From Desulfurivibrionaceae bacterium (GTDB lineage: Bacteria > Desulfobacterota > Desulfobulbia > Desulfobulbales > VMSU01), in the NCBI GenBank assembly GCA_030145275.1, contig JAQYVV010000001.1:275269-339268 (forward strand): DNA of 64,000 nucleotides, given 5' to 3'. Position numbers and translations under genes: made by a program. Below the pieces are notes generated by a model that searched no databases, was not told where the DNA came from, and saw only the letters and a program-made list of their open reading frames with translations. This document shows, piece after piece, positions 42,205 to 52,052 of this stretch (positions are counted from its first letter, which is position 1; the number at the start of each line of letters is the position of its first letter).

Positions 42205-42615
42205 TCAGATATTGATCGACTCTTCAATCTGCACGATAAACTTATCAATATCATTAAGTTTATTCATAACTTTCCTGCATATGTATTCCGCTTCAATTTT
42301 TTCGTAATCATGAGATAGAAAATTCCGAAATCCGGCAATTTGGGCAAAATCATACGCAAAATTTCTATCCAATATGCCGTTTTCTCCTAAAATATCAATT
42401 GAATCAGCATAGGTTTGGGGTATGCGTAAATTTTTTTCTTTTATGACCAGTTCTGCTAAAACTAAGCATCCGTCTGCCAACAGATAAAGATAGTGAAGTA
42501 TGGCACCTCGGTATATTTTGTCGGTATCAAATTTTTCAAAACACTCTTCTTTTACAGAGTGAATAAAAGTCAAATGTTCTTTTATTTTTCCGATTTTCTG
42601 TCTGATCCTTTCCAT
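42205..42615 (-). CDS. hepT: HEPN-domain toxin, HepT-like
   Basis: RNFLSHDY matches the RX4HXY HepT motif; overlaps upstream MNT gene. Confidence 0.85.
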   Translation of the reverse strand: MERIRQKIGKIKEHLTFIHSVKEECFEKFDTDKIYRGAILHYLYLLADGCLVLAELVIKEKNLRIPQTYADSIDILGENGILDRNFAYDFAQIAGFRNFLSHDYEKIEAEYICRKVMNKLNDIDKFIVQIEESINI

Positions 42616-43019
42616 TATACACCTAACGTCCTTTGTCGATGTTCAGTGAAATCGAGTATTTCGTGAAGTTTTTTGGCCTCAAACTCTTTCCTTTGAATAA
42701 TATCTTTTTCCCAAATTAAGGTGCCCTGGTGAATGATCCGGTCAATCAACATTAAATTTTTGGATGCTTTAAGCAAGATGAGATCTATGTCGTCTCTTTT
42801 TAAGAGCCTGCATAAATCTGTATAAAGGGAGTCTTTTAATCCAAATAGATATTGTTTGTCCCAGCTCACGGGTAGGACCGCAATATCTATGTCGCTTCTT
42901 GAGTGAGCTTTGTTTTCAGCGATTGATCCGAAAATATAAGCGGCAATGAGATCATCTGAATACCTGTCAAACAAGGGAACAAGCTTTGGGATTAATTTTT
43001 TTATAGTAAGCTCTTTCAA
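42615..43019 (-). CDS. mntA: MNT-type nucleotidyltransferase antitoxin, MntA-like
   Basis: IFGSIAENKAHSRSDIDIAV = GSX10DXD motif; TTG start. Confidence 0.85.
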   Translation of the reverse strand: MKELTIKKLIPKLVPLFDRYSDDLIAAYIFGSIAENKAHSRSDIDIAVLPVSWDKQYLFGLKDSLYTDLCRLLKRDDIDLILLKASKNLMLIDRIIHQGTLIWEKDIIQRKEFEAKKLHEILDFTEHRQRTLGV

Positions 43020-43035
43020 AATTATTTCCGATAAT

Positions 43036-43150
43036 TTAGTACCTTATAAATAATTTTCGTGTTTTTTCTGGCAAGAAATGAAAAAAGAATATTCATTTAA
43101 AGGTGTTGCATCTACTGTTAAGGTACTTATTTCCGGTTTATCCGGATTAG
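43036..43150. repeat. AGTRCCTTA-family foldback repeat, copy 1
   Basis: TTTAGTACCTTA ... TAAGGTACTTATTTCCGGTTTATCCGGATTAG; related to 50050-50165 and 57446-57549. Confidence 0.7.
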
Positions 43151-43210
43151 TAGCTTAGTAATTATTTTATTAGCCAACAAGACGGGCGTAATATGAATCG
43201 TGTTTTTATC

Positions 43211-43255
43211 CCCCTCAAGGGGGGACAGTACCGAGCACCCCTCTGGGGGGTACTG
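43211..43255. repeat. GC-rich hairpins next to a partial AGTRCC-family copy
   Basis: CCCCCTCAAGGGGGG and CAGTACC...GGTACTG; 43263-43353 repeats GGCAAGAAATGAAAAA...GTTGCATCTACTGTTAAGGTACTTAT. Confidence 0.6.
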
Positions 43256-43437
43256 AACCAAGTGGCAAGAAATGAAAAAGGTGTATTTATTTAAAGATGT
43301 TGCATCTACTGTTAAGGTACTTATCCTTCTTTTCCGGTTTATCTGGGTTAGGGATGGGTTGTTTACTCAGAAAAGTATAGCAAACCATAAATAATCTAAT
43401 ATTAAAAGAGGGGAGGGGACATTAGATATAAAAGAAG

Positions 43438-43512
43438 TGGCTGGGGTGCAAGGATTCGAACCTTGAGATGACGGCGTCAGAGGCCGTTGCCTTACCGTTT
43501 GGCGACACCCCA
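43438..43512 (-). tRNA. tRNA-Gln (anticodon CTG)
   Basis: Revcomp TGGGGTGTCGCCAAACGGTAAGGCAACGGCCTCTGACGCCGTCATCTCAAGGTTCGAATCCTTGCACCCCAGCCA; loop CTCTGAC; encoded CCA. Confidence 0.93.
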
Positions 43513-43713
43513 GTATAGGTGTGAAATTAAGTTTGTCAAAATAGAAGAAGCTCTACTTTATGTCAAGGAAAAATAAATTTCATGGCTTTTCTATTTCACC
43601 ATAAGCGGGATTTCGTCTTGATGATAGAGCGTATGTTTGTAAATTAAAAGAATAATTTTTGATTTGCAAACATATCTTACTCGGTTCCAGGAAAAATAAA
43701 ATCATCCCCCTAT

Positions 43714-44520
43714 TTATAAGATAATGTACCCGGCGTAGCCGACAACATGGTCGGTGTCGCCGCTGGTTTCTCCTGAGTCGGTGTAGCGGACAAGCTCAGC
43801 CTTTGTTGCGCCGAGGAAGTTGGCGGCGGTCAGGGCAATGGTGGTCGGCATGATGCCGCACATGGAGATTCTGTTGCCGACTACGGTGTTATACAGGGCC
43901 TGCGGGTCTAGTTTGTCAATCTTTTCCATGGCCATCTTGTCTTTTTGGCTGGCTGATTTCCTAGATTCATAATGGGTCATATCGGTGCTGGCCACGATCA
44001 GGACTGGTTTGTTATATTCCTTAATGGCTTCGGCTAAATTTTCGCCTGCTTTTCGGCAATCCTCAAAAGATATATACGAGACGCAGATTGGCACAATGGC
44101 TATATCTGCATTGTGATATTGCAGGAAGGGGACCTGGACTTCCATCGAGTGTTCTGGGATATGTGCCTGAGTGTCTGCTTTGAATAGATCTGACTTGTTT
44201 AAAACTGTTCGGGCTAATTCTTCATTTATTGATACGGTCCCAAAGGGCATATCCCAGGTTCCTTTATCCATGACTGCTAACCGTTCCCCCGCACCATGGT
44301 GATTAGGGCCTAGAATTATAATATCATTTGGTAGGTTTATTTGGGCAAATGTTTCAGCCGCAACACCTCCGGAGTAGATATACCCGGCATGGGGTGATAT
44401 CGCTACAATGGCATTTTTCTGGATTCCTGGCCCTTGTGGTGTGAGCTCGGAGATGGTTTGTCGTAGAGTGGATGGGGAGGCTGGGTAGAATTGGCCGGCT
44501 ACTGCTGGAGTTCGTATCAT
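43714..44520 (-). CDS. MEMO1 family / AmmeMemoRadiSam system protein B
   Basis: RTPAVAGQFYPASP, SPHAGYIYSGGVAA, STDMTHYE. Confidence 0.9.
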   Translation of the reverse strand: MIRTPAVAGQFYPASPSTLRQTISELTPQGPGIQKNAIVAISPHAGYIYSGGVAAETFAQINLPNDIIILGPNHHGAGERLAVMDKGTWDMPFGTVSINEELARTVLNKSDLFKADTQAHIPEHSMEVQVPFLQYHNADIAIVPICVSYISFEDCRKAGENLAEAIKEYNKPVLIVASTDMTHYESRKSASQKDKMAMEKIDKLDPQALYNTVVGNRISMCGIMPTTIALTAANFLGATKAELVRYTDSGETSGDTDHVVGYAGYIIL

Positions 44521-44632
44521 GATGGTTCCTCCAATTTAAATATAGGGGATATAAACTTATTATACGAATTCAGGTAAAGCAAGTTGGTGTTTCTTTGTTC
44601 ACAAAAAGCCAATAAACAGAATATTTGTCATT

Positions 44633-44702
44633 TTAGCGTAAGCGGGAGTCCAGGTTTTTGTTGCCTGAAAACGCCTGGACTTTCGCCTATGCGGGAGTGA
44701 CG
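44633..44702. repeat. Dispersed hairpin repeat (GTCAYTCCCGC...GTCCAG type)
   Basis: AGTCCAGG...CCTGGACT stem within GCGTAAGCGGGAGTCCAG...CTATGCGGGAGTGACG; directly 3' of cysS. Confidence 0.65.
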
Positions 44703-44732
44703 GAAGGGGAAAACCTATAACTCGTTTTAGTC

Positions 44733-46196
44733 CTACGCCGTCACTTTCCAGGTGGTGCCCTCAGGGCTGTCTTTGAGTTCGATTCTTTTTTCTAGTAATT
44801 GGTCTCTGATTTCATCTGCTCTGGCCCAATTTTTATTGGCACGGGCCTCTAGTCTTTCTGCAATAAGCTGCTCTAATTCTTCCTCCGTCATAGAAACGAG
44901 GCTAAGATGTTGGGCCTGAACCTCTTGGATGAATTTGTTTGGGTCAAGGCGAAGCAGTCCCATGATGTTTGCAAGCTCTGTTACTGTTTTTGCGCCGTTT
45001 TGAAGCAGATCTATGTCATTATTGTTTGGTTTTTTTGCTAAGGTCTGTCTTATCCGGTTTAAGGTTTTTACCGTTTCGAACAGGGTGCCGAGGGCTTGGG
45101 CCGTATTGAAATCATTGTCCATGGCGGTGTTGAAACGTTCAGGCAGGCTGCGTAGTATTTCAGCCTCTTTTTCCGATGAAATTTGTTTCCCCTCGTCGTG
45201 TCCTGGCGGCAAGTTTGTGCAGTCTAGCATGCAGTTATATAGGCGAGTGAGGCCGGACATGGCATCGTGCAAAGAATCTTCGGAATAATCCAGGGGGTGA
45301 CGGTATTGGGTTGAGAAGACTGCAAGTCGCAATGCTTCCGGATGGTGCTCTTTTAACACTTCCCTGATGGTCAAGAAATTGTTCAGGGATTTTGACATCT
45401 TTTCTTCACTTATGGTTACAAAGGCGTGGTGAATCCAGGTCGTGACAAATGGTTTTCCTGAGGCCGCTTCACTCTGGGCCACTTCGTTTTCGTGGTGGGG
45501 AAAGACAAGGTCCTCGCCACCTCCGTGTATGTCGAAGCTCTCACCCAGATATTTTCGACTCATGGCGGAACACTCAATGTGCCAGCCAGGTCGGCCTGGT
45601 CCCCAAGGGCTGTCCCATACAGGCTCGCCTGGCTTACTGCCTTTCCAGAGGGCGAAGTCCATGGGGTTCTTTTTCTTGTCGTTTATTGTAATGCGGGCGC
45701 CTGCCTGTAGATCTTCAAGGTTTCTACCTGATAAGGCGCCGTATTTGGGGAACTTTGCTACTTCAAAATAAACATCGCCATCCGCTTGATAGGCAATTCC
45801 TTTTTCTTCAAGATCTTTGACTATATCTATTATGTCCTGGATGTGCTCTGTTGCTTTGGGCTCAGCAGTTGGTGTGCCGATTCCAAGCGTTTTCATGTCT
45901 GTGTAGAATTCATCAATAAATTTTTCAGCCAGTTCAGTGCATGTCGTATTTTGTTCATTTGCCCGCTTGATAATTTTGTCATCGATATCGGTGAAATTAC
46001 GGATGTAGGTAACCTTGTAACCACTGTGTTTAAGATAATTAACCATCATATCAAAAACTAAGGCGGATCTGGCGTGACCGATGTGGCAGAAATCATATGA
46101 AGTGATTCCGCAAACGTACATTTTAACGTGTCCGGGCTCAAGGGGGACAAAAAGTTCCTTGTTCCTGGTTTTAGTGTTATATATGTGCAAACTCAT
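44733..46196 (-). CDS. cysS: Cysteinyl-tRNA synthetase
   Basis: YVCGITSYDFCHIGHARS, GGEDLVFPHHENE, KMSKS. Confidence 0.97.
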   Translation of the reverse strand: MSLHIYNTKTRNKELFVPLEPGHVKMYVCGITSYDFCHIGHARSALVFDMMVNYLKHSGYKVTYIRNFTDIDDKIIKRANEQNTTCTELAEKFIDEFYTDMKTLGIGTPTAEPKATEHIQDIIDIVKDLEEKGIAYQADGDVYFEVAKFPKYGALSGRNLEDLQAGARITINDKKKNPMDFALWKGSKPGEPVWDSPWGPGRPGWHIECSAMSRKYLGESFDIHGGGEDLVFPHHENEVAQSEAASGKPFVTTWIHHAFVTISEEKMSKSLNNFLTIREVLKEHHPEALRLAVFSTQYRHPLDYSEDSLHDAMSGLTRLYNCMLDCTNLPPGHDEGKQISSEKEAEILRSLPERFNTAMDNDFNTAQALGTLFETVKTLNRIRQTLAKKPNNNDIDLLQNGAKTVTELANIMGLLRLDPNKFIQEVQAQHLSLVSMTEEELEQLIAERLEARANKNWARADEIRDQLLEKRIELKDSPEGTTWKVTA

Positions 46197-46357
46197 TGTA
46201 TCTTAGTGTCTCCGGTTTAAAATTTCAGCTGGATATGGTAGATAGCATAAACTCTATACTATAATTTTATAAAGAATTATTTCAAGAAAATCTGTCAGTT
46301 TAACAAAAAATCGGAAAGGGTTCATTAATAATATTTACGAGAAAGGAGCACTTATAA

Positions 46358-46804
46358 ATGTCGATAATTGAAGAGAAAAAACTGTCAACTGGTGCAGTGA
46401 TGACCATTACGGATGAATCAAAAAAGCTTGCCGCAGATCGATGGTTGGTCAAGCTGCAGTGTGTCGTGACGATTCCCTGGGCTGAATGGATGGATCAATA
46501 TTTAGATAAAAATGATGGGTCTTATGAAGATGTTCGCACAAGTATAGAGCCAATAATGTATGAAATGGTCAAAGAACGAAATTTTATCGATCATAGTGAG
46601 AAAGAAGAAATGCTATTGGATATACAAGCTAAGATTCATGAAAATATAGGCCAGTATGTTGATAGACCCGATTTTAGCAATAAGGTTTTCCATAAACAAC
46701 TGCAGGAATGGCGCGACACACAAAGATTGATGGCATCTATGCCGCTTGAGAATGAACTCGGAGATGTTGAGGAACCAGACGATTTCTCGGCATGTTTCAA
46801 GTGA
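46358..46804 (+). CDS. Hypothetical protein
   Basis: Open frame with upstream GAAAGGAG; no recognised family. Confidence 0.6.
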   Translation: MSIIEEKKLSTGAVMTITDESKKLAADRWLVKLQCVVTIPWAEWMDQYLDKNDGSYEDVRTSIEPIMYEMVKERNFIDHSEKEEMLLDIQAKIHENIGQYVDRPDFSNKVFHKQLQEWRDTQRLMASMPLENELGDVEEPDDFSACFK

Positions 46805-46934
46805 TTGTCCTTAAATAATCTTGACAAAATCGGCCAATAGCATCATATTGTCGGTTTTTCCTACGAAAGGCTGTGGTTAAAAGTCGCCTTAATACTAAAT
46901 AAAAGTGATAGGTCTTCCCATAAGAGGTGTAACG

Positions 46935-48527
46935 ATGAAGGTATTAATTAGTGATAATCTTGCTCCGGTTGGCGCAGAAATCCTTGAAAGAGCAGGATTG
47001 GAAGTTGATATAAATACAGGACTGGCACCTGAAGAACTGAAGAAAATTATAGGCAACTATGATGGTCTTGTAATCAGAAGTGCAACCAAGGTCACAGAAG
47101 AGATCATTGATGCGGCTGATAATTTAAAAGTCGTGGGTCGTGCTGGTATTGGTCTTGATAATGTTGATATTCCAACTGCCAGCAAGAAAGGCATTGTGGT
47201 TATGAACGCTCCTGACGGCAATGCAACAACTGCAGCCGAGCACGCCATCGCTATGATGATGTCGTTGACCAGGAATATACCCCAGGCGACCGCTTCCATG
47301 AAAGCCGGGAAATGGGAGAAAAAGAAATTCGGTGGTCGTGAAGTTACCGGAAAGACTTTAGGTATCGTAGGTATCGGACGGATTGGTTCAATTGTGGCGG
47401 ACAGAGCCCACGGACTGCGCATGAAGGTAATTGCTTTTGATCCCCATATGCCTAAAGAACTGGTCGATAAGATCGGGGTGGAATTGGTCAGCCTTGATGA
47501 ACTGTGCAAAAGAGCTGACTATATTTCCGTTCATGTGCCATACACCAAGGAAACTGCCAAATGTTTGAGCACCGAGCAGTTTAAACTGATGAAAAAAGAG
47601 GCTATGCTTATTGATTGTGCCCGTGGTGGTGTGGTTGATGAAGAGGCCCTTTATGAAGCATTAAAGAACAATAAGATAGCAGGAGCGGGTCTTGACGTAT
47701 TTGCAGTTGAACCCACAACTAATGAAAATACCCCTCTTCTTGCTCTGGATAATTTTATATGTACCCCGCATTTAGGTGCCTCGACTGCTGAAGCTCAGGA
47801 GAATGTGGCGGTTGCCATTGCCGAGCAGATGGCTGATTATCTTCTCAATCAGACGGTTACTAACGCAGTGAATGTACCATCTGTCAGTGCGGAGGTTATG
47901 TCCCAGGTTGGACCTTATCTAAATCTTGCCGACATGCTCGGTTCTTTCCATATGCAGATTGCTAAGGGCGGGGTCGAAGAGATCAATATTGAATATGTGG
48001 GAGATTTGGCTGAGCTTAACACCACTCCGATAACTGTTGCCTTTTTGAAAGGGCTATTTACCCCAATCCTGAAAGATGCGGTGAATTTTATTAATGCACC
48101 TATGATTGCAAAAGATAGAGGTATTCGGGTTGTTGAGTCAAAAACACAAAGTTCGGATGATTTCACCAGCCTGCTAAAGGTTAAAGTGACTACTTCCGAG
48201 GGTGAAAATATCCTTGCTGGTACAGTATTTGGAAAAAACGAACCAAGGCTTGTGCGCTTGAACACCTTCAGACTCGAAGCTTTGCCTGCCGGCCCTATGC
48301 TTTATGTGCATAACAATGATGTCCCTGGCGTCATTGGTGCTATTGGTACAAAAATAGGGAGTTTTGGCGTAAATATTGCCAACATGACTGTGGGAGCTGA
48401 AGCAGAAAAAGGTGTCAATGTCATTTTGCTAAATACCGGTACTCTGTTGAGCAAAGATCAGCTTCAGGGAATTTCTGAACTTGATAGTGTCAATAGTGCT
48501 ATGGCGCTGGAACTTCCAGCGCAGTAA
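46935..48527 (+). CDS. serA: D-3-phosphoglycerate dehydrogenase with ACT domain
   Basis: KTLGIVGIGRIGSIVADRA, DCARGGVVDEEALYEAL, C-terminal ACT; ORF track start 46905. Confidence 0.95.
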   Translation: MKVLISDNLAPVGAEILERAGLEVDINTGLAPEELKKIIGNYDGLVIRSATKVTEEIIDAADNLKVVGRAGIGLDNVDIPTASKKGIVVMNAPDGNATTAAEHAIAMMMSLTRNIPQATASMKAGKWEKKKFGGREVTGKTLGIVGIGRIGSIVADRAHGLRMKVIAFDPHMPKELVDKIGVELVSLDELCKRADYISVHVPYTKETAKCLSTEQFKLMKKEAMLIDCARGGVVDEEALYEALKNNKIAGAGLDVFAVEPTTNENTPLLALDNFICTPHLGASTAEAQENVAVAIAEQMADYLLNQTVTNAVNVPSVSAEVMSQVGPYLNLADMLGSFHMQIAKGGVEEINIEYVGDLAELNTTPITVAFLKGLFTPILKDAVNFINAPMIAKDRGIRVVESKTQSSDDFTSLLKVKVTTSEGENILAGTVFGKNEPRLVRLNTFRLEALPAGPMLYVHNNDVPGVIGAIGTKIGSFGVNIANMTVGAEAEKGVNVILLNTGTLLSKDQLQGISELDSVNSAMALELPAQ

Positions 48528-48547
48528 TAAATTCTGTGGAGTCGGCC

Positions 48548-48856
48548 ATGAGTAGTGAAAAGAAAAAATGCTGCCCGGAAGGGATGGTTAAAAAAGATGG
48601 CAAATGTGTTCTGCCGGATGTGACCTTTACCTCTTTTTTTATGGCCCTAAACACCTCTACTCTTTTTCACCTTGGTGAGATAGCAGATCCTAGCACCGGG
48701 AATAAACATAAAGATATCTCCATGGCTAAACATACAATAGACACGATGCTCCTTTTGCAAAAAAAGACAGAGGGTAATTTAAGCCAAGAAGAAAAAGAAC
48801 TTGTTGAAACCAGTCTGTATGATCTTCAAATGCGTTTTGTGAATGCAAATAAGTAG
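48548..48856 (+). CDS. DUF1844 family protein
   Basis: TFTSFFMALNTSTLFHLGEI...AKHTIDTMLLLQKKTEGNLSQEEKELVETSLYDLQMRFV. Confidence 0.85.
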   Translation: MSSEKKKCCPEGMVKKDGKCVLPDVTFTSFFMALNTSTLFHLGEIADPSTGNKHKDISMAKHTIDTMLLLQKKTEGNLSQEEKELVETSLYDLQMRFVNANK

Positions 48857-49010
48857 TAAATATTCGGGTTAGCACCTCATCTTCGCCCATTTGGTCCGGT
48901 TCGAGTAGCACAAGTACGCTTCACCGGCCCAAATGAACAAATATGAGGCACTACCCCAAACATTTAAATTCCCGGTTTATGGTAAATTTTAGCACAACCC
49001 GAATATTTAC
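48856..49010. mobile_element. IS66-like MITE, GTAA family, 155 bp
   Basis: Perfect 15-bp TIR GTAAATATTCGGGTT/AACCCGAATATTTAC; exact 8-bp TSD AATAAGTA at 48848-48855 and 49011-49018. Confidence 0.9.
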
Positions 49011-49091
49011 AATAAGTAGTACCTGCATTGAAAAATATGGCCATCATATAATGATTTCTTTGTTTCAGTCCAGAGACCTTGCTGAAGTTAT

Positions 49092-50018
49092 ATGATTGCT
49101 GGCAATATAGAAATACTGGCGCCTGCAAAAATAAATCTCTACTTATCCATTAAGAGAAAACGGCAGGATGGTTATCATGAACTTGAAACGGTTATGCAGA
49201 AAATCAATCTTGCTGACCGAGTTACCCTGACCAGGGTTGATTCCGGGATATCACTCAGATGTGTACAGGGGCAAAATGGGGCGCTTACAGATTGTAGCGT
49301 TCCTGGTGACGAGACAAACCTAGCTTATCGAGCGGCCTCCGTCTTTTTTGCTGAGGCTGGATGTGACGGGGGAGTTACAATATCCTTGGAAAAAAATATT
49401 CCAGTTGCTGCTGGACTTGGTGGCGGCAGCAGTGATGCCGCTGCGGTTCTTTCTGGTCTATCTCATTTGTTCCCGGAAAAAGTATCTTACAAAAAAATGT
49501 TGGAATTAGGCGGCACCCTTGGGGCCGATGTCCCATTCTTTGTTGATTCGTCAGCAGCTGTGCTTGCTAGTGGGATTGGTGATGTGCTGCAGCCGATAAC
49601 GCCATTAGACCGATGTTGGATTGTCCTGGTTAATCCTGGTTTTCCTGTGTCTACGAAATGGGTGTATGACAATTTTGCGTTGACATCCGGGGATAATCCA
49701 TATACTTTAGGCGCCAACTTTTTTCTTAACAAGAAACTAGATTGGTTCTCTGCAATGTCTGCTGATTTGGCAAGGTGTTCAGTGGCCTCACTGTATAATG
49801 ACCTTGAAATGGTCACTGAGGGTAAATATCCTGAGATTGCCCAGTGTAAGCAGCGCCTCATTGAAGGTGGGGCCGACATTGTGCTTATGTCGGGAAGTGG
49901 ACCTACGGTATTTGGCATTTTTAGCAGTGAGCAAAAGGCTCAAGAAAGTCACGACAAGTGCAAGGAAAAATATGCTGCGGTCTTTCTGTGCCAGCCGATA
50001 TCTTTCCAGAATTCATGA
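49092..50018 (+). CDS. ispE: 4-diphosphocytidyl-2-C-methyl-D-erythritol kinase
   Basis: APAKINLYLSIKRKRQDGYHE, PVAAGLGGGSSDAAA. Confidence 0.95.
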   Translation: MIAGNIEILAPAKINLYLSIKRKRQDGYHELETVMQKINLADRVTLTRVDSGISLRCVQGQNGALTDCSVPGDETNLAYRAASVFFAEAGCDGGVTISLEKNIPVAAGLGGGSSDAAAVLSGLSHLFPEKVSYKKMLELGGTLGADVPFFVDSSAAVLASGIGDVLQPITPLDRCWIVLVNPGFPVSTKWVYDNFALTSGDNPYTLGANFFLNKKLDWFSAMSADLARCSVASLYNDLEMVTEGKYPEIAQCKQRLIEGGADIVLMSGSGPTVFGIFSSEQKAQESHDKCKEKYAAVFLCQPISFQNS

Positions 50019-50049
50019 TATCATAGTGTTAAACTACTTCTATATATAA

Positions 50050-50165
50050 GTAATCCAGATAAACCGGAAATAAGTGCCTTAACAGTAGTCTTCAACATAT
50101 TGGAAGCATAATGCTTTTTTAAATTCCTGGTTTTTGTGACAGGATTCTAATTATAAGGCACTAAA
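50050..50165 (-). repeat. AGTRCCTTA-family foldback repeat, copy 2
   Basis: Revcomp TTTAGTGCCTTATAATTAGAATCCTGTCACAAAAA...TAAGGCACTTATTTCCGGTTTATCTGGATTA; TAAACTACT at 50030-50038 and 50166-50174. Confidence 0.7.
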
Positions 50166-50173
50166 TAAACTAC

Positions 50174-50248
50174 TGGGGCGTCGTCAAGCGGTAAGACACA
50201 GGCCTTTGACGCCTGCATTCGTAGGTTCGAATCCTACCGCCCCAGCCA
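50174..50248 (+). tRNA. tRNA-Gln (anticodon TTG)
   Basis: TGGGGCGTCGTCAAGCGGTAAGACACAGGCCTTTGACGCCTGCATTCGTAGGTTCGAATCCTACCGCCCCAGCCA; loop CTTTGAC. Confidence 0.95.
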
Positions 50249-50260
50249 AAGGAATAAACC

Positions 50261-51199
50261 ATGCTGAAAGACATGAAAGTGTTTACTGGCAATGCTAATC
50301 GGCCTTTAGCTGATGCTATTTGTCAACGTTTAAATATCCCTGTATCAGAGGCTGAGGTCAGGACTTTCAGTGATGGAGAAATTTTTGTAGAGATTGGTGA
50401 AAATGTTCGTGGACGGGATGTTTTTGTTATCCAGCCAACCTGTACCCCTGTAAACGACCATTTGATGGAATTGATGACAATGGTTGATGCTCTACGTCGT
50501 GCTTCAGCCCGTAGAATAACGGCGGTGATGCCATACTATGGTTATGCGCGCCAGGATAGAAAAGTTGCTCCAAGGGTGCCGATTACAGCTAAAATTGTTG
50601 CAGAGATGCTGATGGTGGTTGGTGTGCGTCGTGTCCTTACCATGGACCTGCATGCCGGTCAAATTCAGGGATTTTTTAATATTCCGGTTGATAATCTCTT
50701 TGCTGCCCCGGTCCTGTTGGAATATTTAACTGACGAATTTAAAGATATAATAATGGTCTCTCCAGATGCTGGAGGAACAGAAAGAACCAGAGCCTTTGCG
50801 AAGCGACTTGATAGCGATCTTGCTATTATTGATAAGCGTAGAGAGCGGGCTAATGAGTGCAACGCCATGAATGTTATTGGTGATGTTGCCGGTAAGACAG
50901 CAGTATTGCTTGATGATATGGTTGATACGGCAGGGACACTATGTTCCGCTGCCGATATCTTAATTGAAAAAGGGGCCAACGCTGTTTATGCATTTTGTTC
51001 CCATGGCGTATTGTCTGGTCCAGCAATTGAAAGGTTGGAAGCGTCTAAAATTTCCAAACTTGTTATTACTGATTCTATTCCGTTGAGTGAAAAAGCAAAG
51101 CAGTGCTCTAAAATTAAAGTCCTGTCAGTAGCACCGTTGTTGGCCAATGCGATTGATAGAATACATAATGAGGATTCAGTCAGTTCACTGTTTGTCTGA
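50261..51199 (+). CDS. prs: Ribose-phosphate pyrophosphokinase
   Basis: [35 protein letters not shown]. Confidence 0.97.
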   Translation: MLKDMKVFTGNANRPLADAICQRLNIPVSEAEVRTFSDGEIFVEIGENVRGRDVFVIQPTCTPVNDHLMELMTMVDALRRASARRITAVMPYYGYARQDRKVAPRVPITAKIVAEMLMVVGVRRVLTMDLHAGQIQGFFNIPVDNLFAAPVLLEYLTDEFKDIIMVSPDAGGTERTRAFAKRLDSDLAIIDKRRERANECNAMNVIGDVAGKTAVLLDDMVDTAGTLCSAADILIEKGANAVYAFCSHGVLSGPAIERLEASKISKLVITDSIPLSEKAKQCSKIKVLSVAPLLANAIDRIHNEDSVSSLFV

Positions 51200-51247
51200 G
51201 ATTGTCGAAAATTTAAAATATACATTTGTTATTAGGAGGATGTTGGG

Positions 51248-51892
51248 ATGTTACAATACGATTTAAGCGCACAGGAAAGAGGTTCATTTGGAAAGGGTGC
51301 GTCAAAAAATTTAAGAAAAGCTGGTAAAACTCCGGCCATAATGTATGGCCCCAAAACTGAACCTTTGGCCCTTGCAATCGAGACCAAGGAGTTGATGAAA
51401 GCCCTATTGGATCTGCAAAGAAGAAACGCCGTGTTTAATATTGATGTGGAGGGCGAAGGCGCAACTTCCAAGCGACACGTTATGGTCAAAGAAATACAGA
51501 CAGAGCCTGTCAAGGATACCTTGGTTCATGCAGACTTTTGTGAGGTAGCTTTGGATCAGCCGATTGTTTTACAGGTTCCAGTCAAGTACACTGGAATTGC
51601 CAAAGGCGTGGAGTTGGGTGGTGAATTGGTTGTTAATTTGGCATCCGTCACGGTTCAGGGCCTTGTTCTTGATGTTCCTGATTACTTTGAGGTAGACGTG
51701 AGCTCTCTTCTTATGAGTGAAAGTGTCACCTGTGCTGACCTAACGGTTGCCGGCAATGTTGAGCTTATTAACGGTAAAGATGAGGTTTGTGCTTCCATTC
51801 AGGTAGCTAAGGTTGTTGTGGAAGAAGAGGAAGAAGAAACAGCAGAGGCATCAGAGGCCGAAGAAGGACAGGAAGAGGCTGCCCCTGAGTAA
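51248..51892 (+). CDS. rplY: 50S ribosomal protein L25/Ctc
   Basis: KGASKNLRKAGKTPAIMYGP...acidic C-terminus. Confidence 0.95.
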   Translation: MLQYDLSAQERGSFGKGASKNLRKAGKTPAIMYGPKTEPLALAIETKELMKALLDLQRRNAVFNIDVEGEGATSKRHVMVKEIQTEPVKDTLVHADFCEVALDQPIVLQVPVKYTGIAKGVELGGELVVNLASVTVQGLVLDVPDYFEVDVSSLLMSESVTCADLTVAGNVELINGKDEVCASIQVAKVVVEEEEEETAEASEAEEGQEEAAPE

Positions 51893-51900
51893 CAGAAATA

Positions 51901-52052
51901 GTAACTATTCAGCTGCACCTTATCTGCGCCCGATCAGGCCGGTCAGCATACTGATGTATAGCTGACCGCCCTGATCGAACACATCTAAGGCACATCTGAA
52001 CAGTTACGCTTGGGAGTTTACCCATGTTATGCAATTCTCTCTGAATGGTTGC
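51901..52052. mobile_element. IS66-like MITE, GTAACTATTCAG family, 152 bp
   Basis: GTAACTATTCAG / CTGAATGGTTGC ends; exact 8-bp TSD CAGAAATA at 51893-51900 and 52053-52060. Confidence 0.9.

Noticed and set aside
45442-45771. Three overlapping plus-strand ORFs (80-109 aa)
   Set aside because: Antisense to the conserved core of cysS; shadow ORFs
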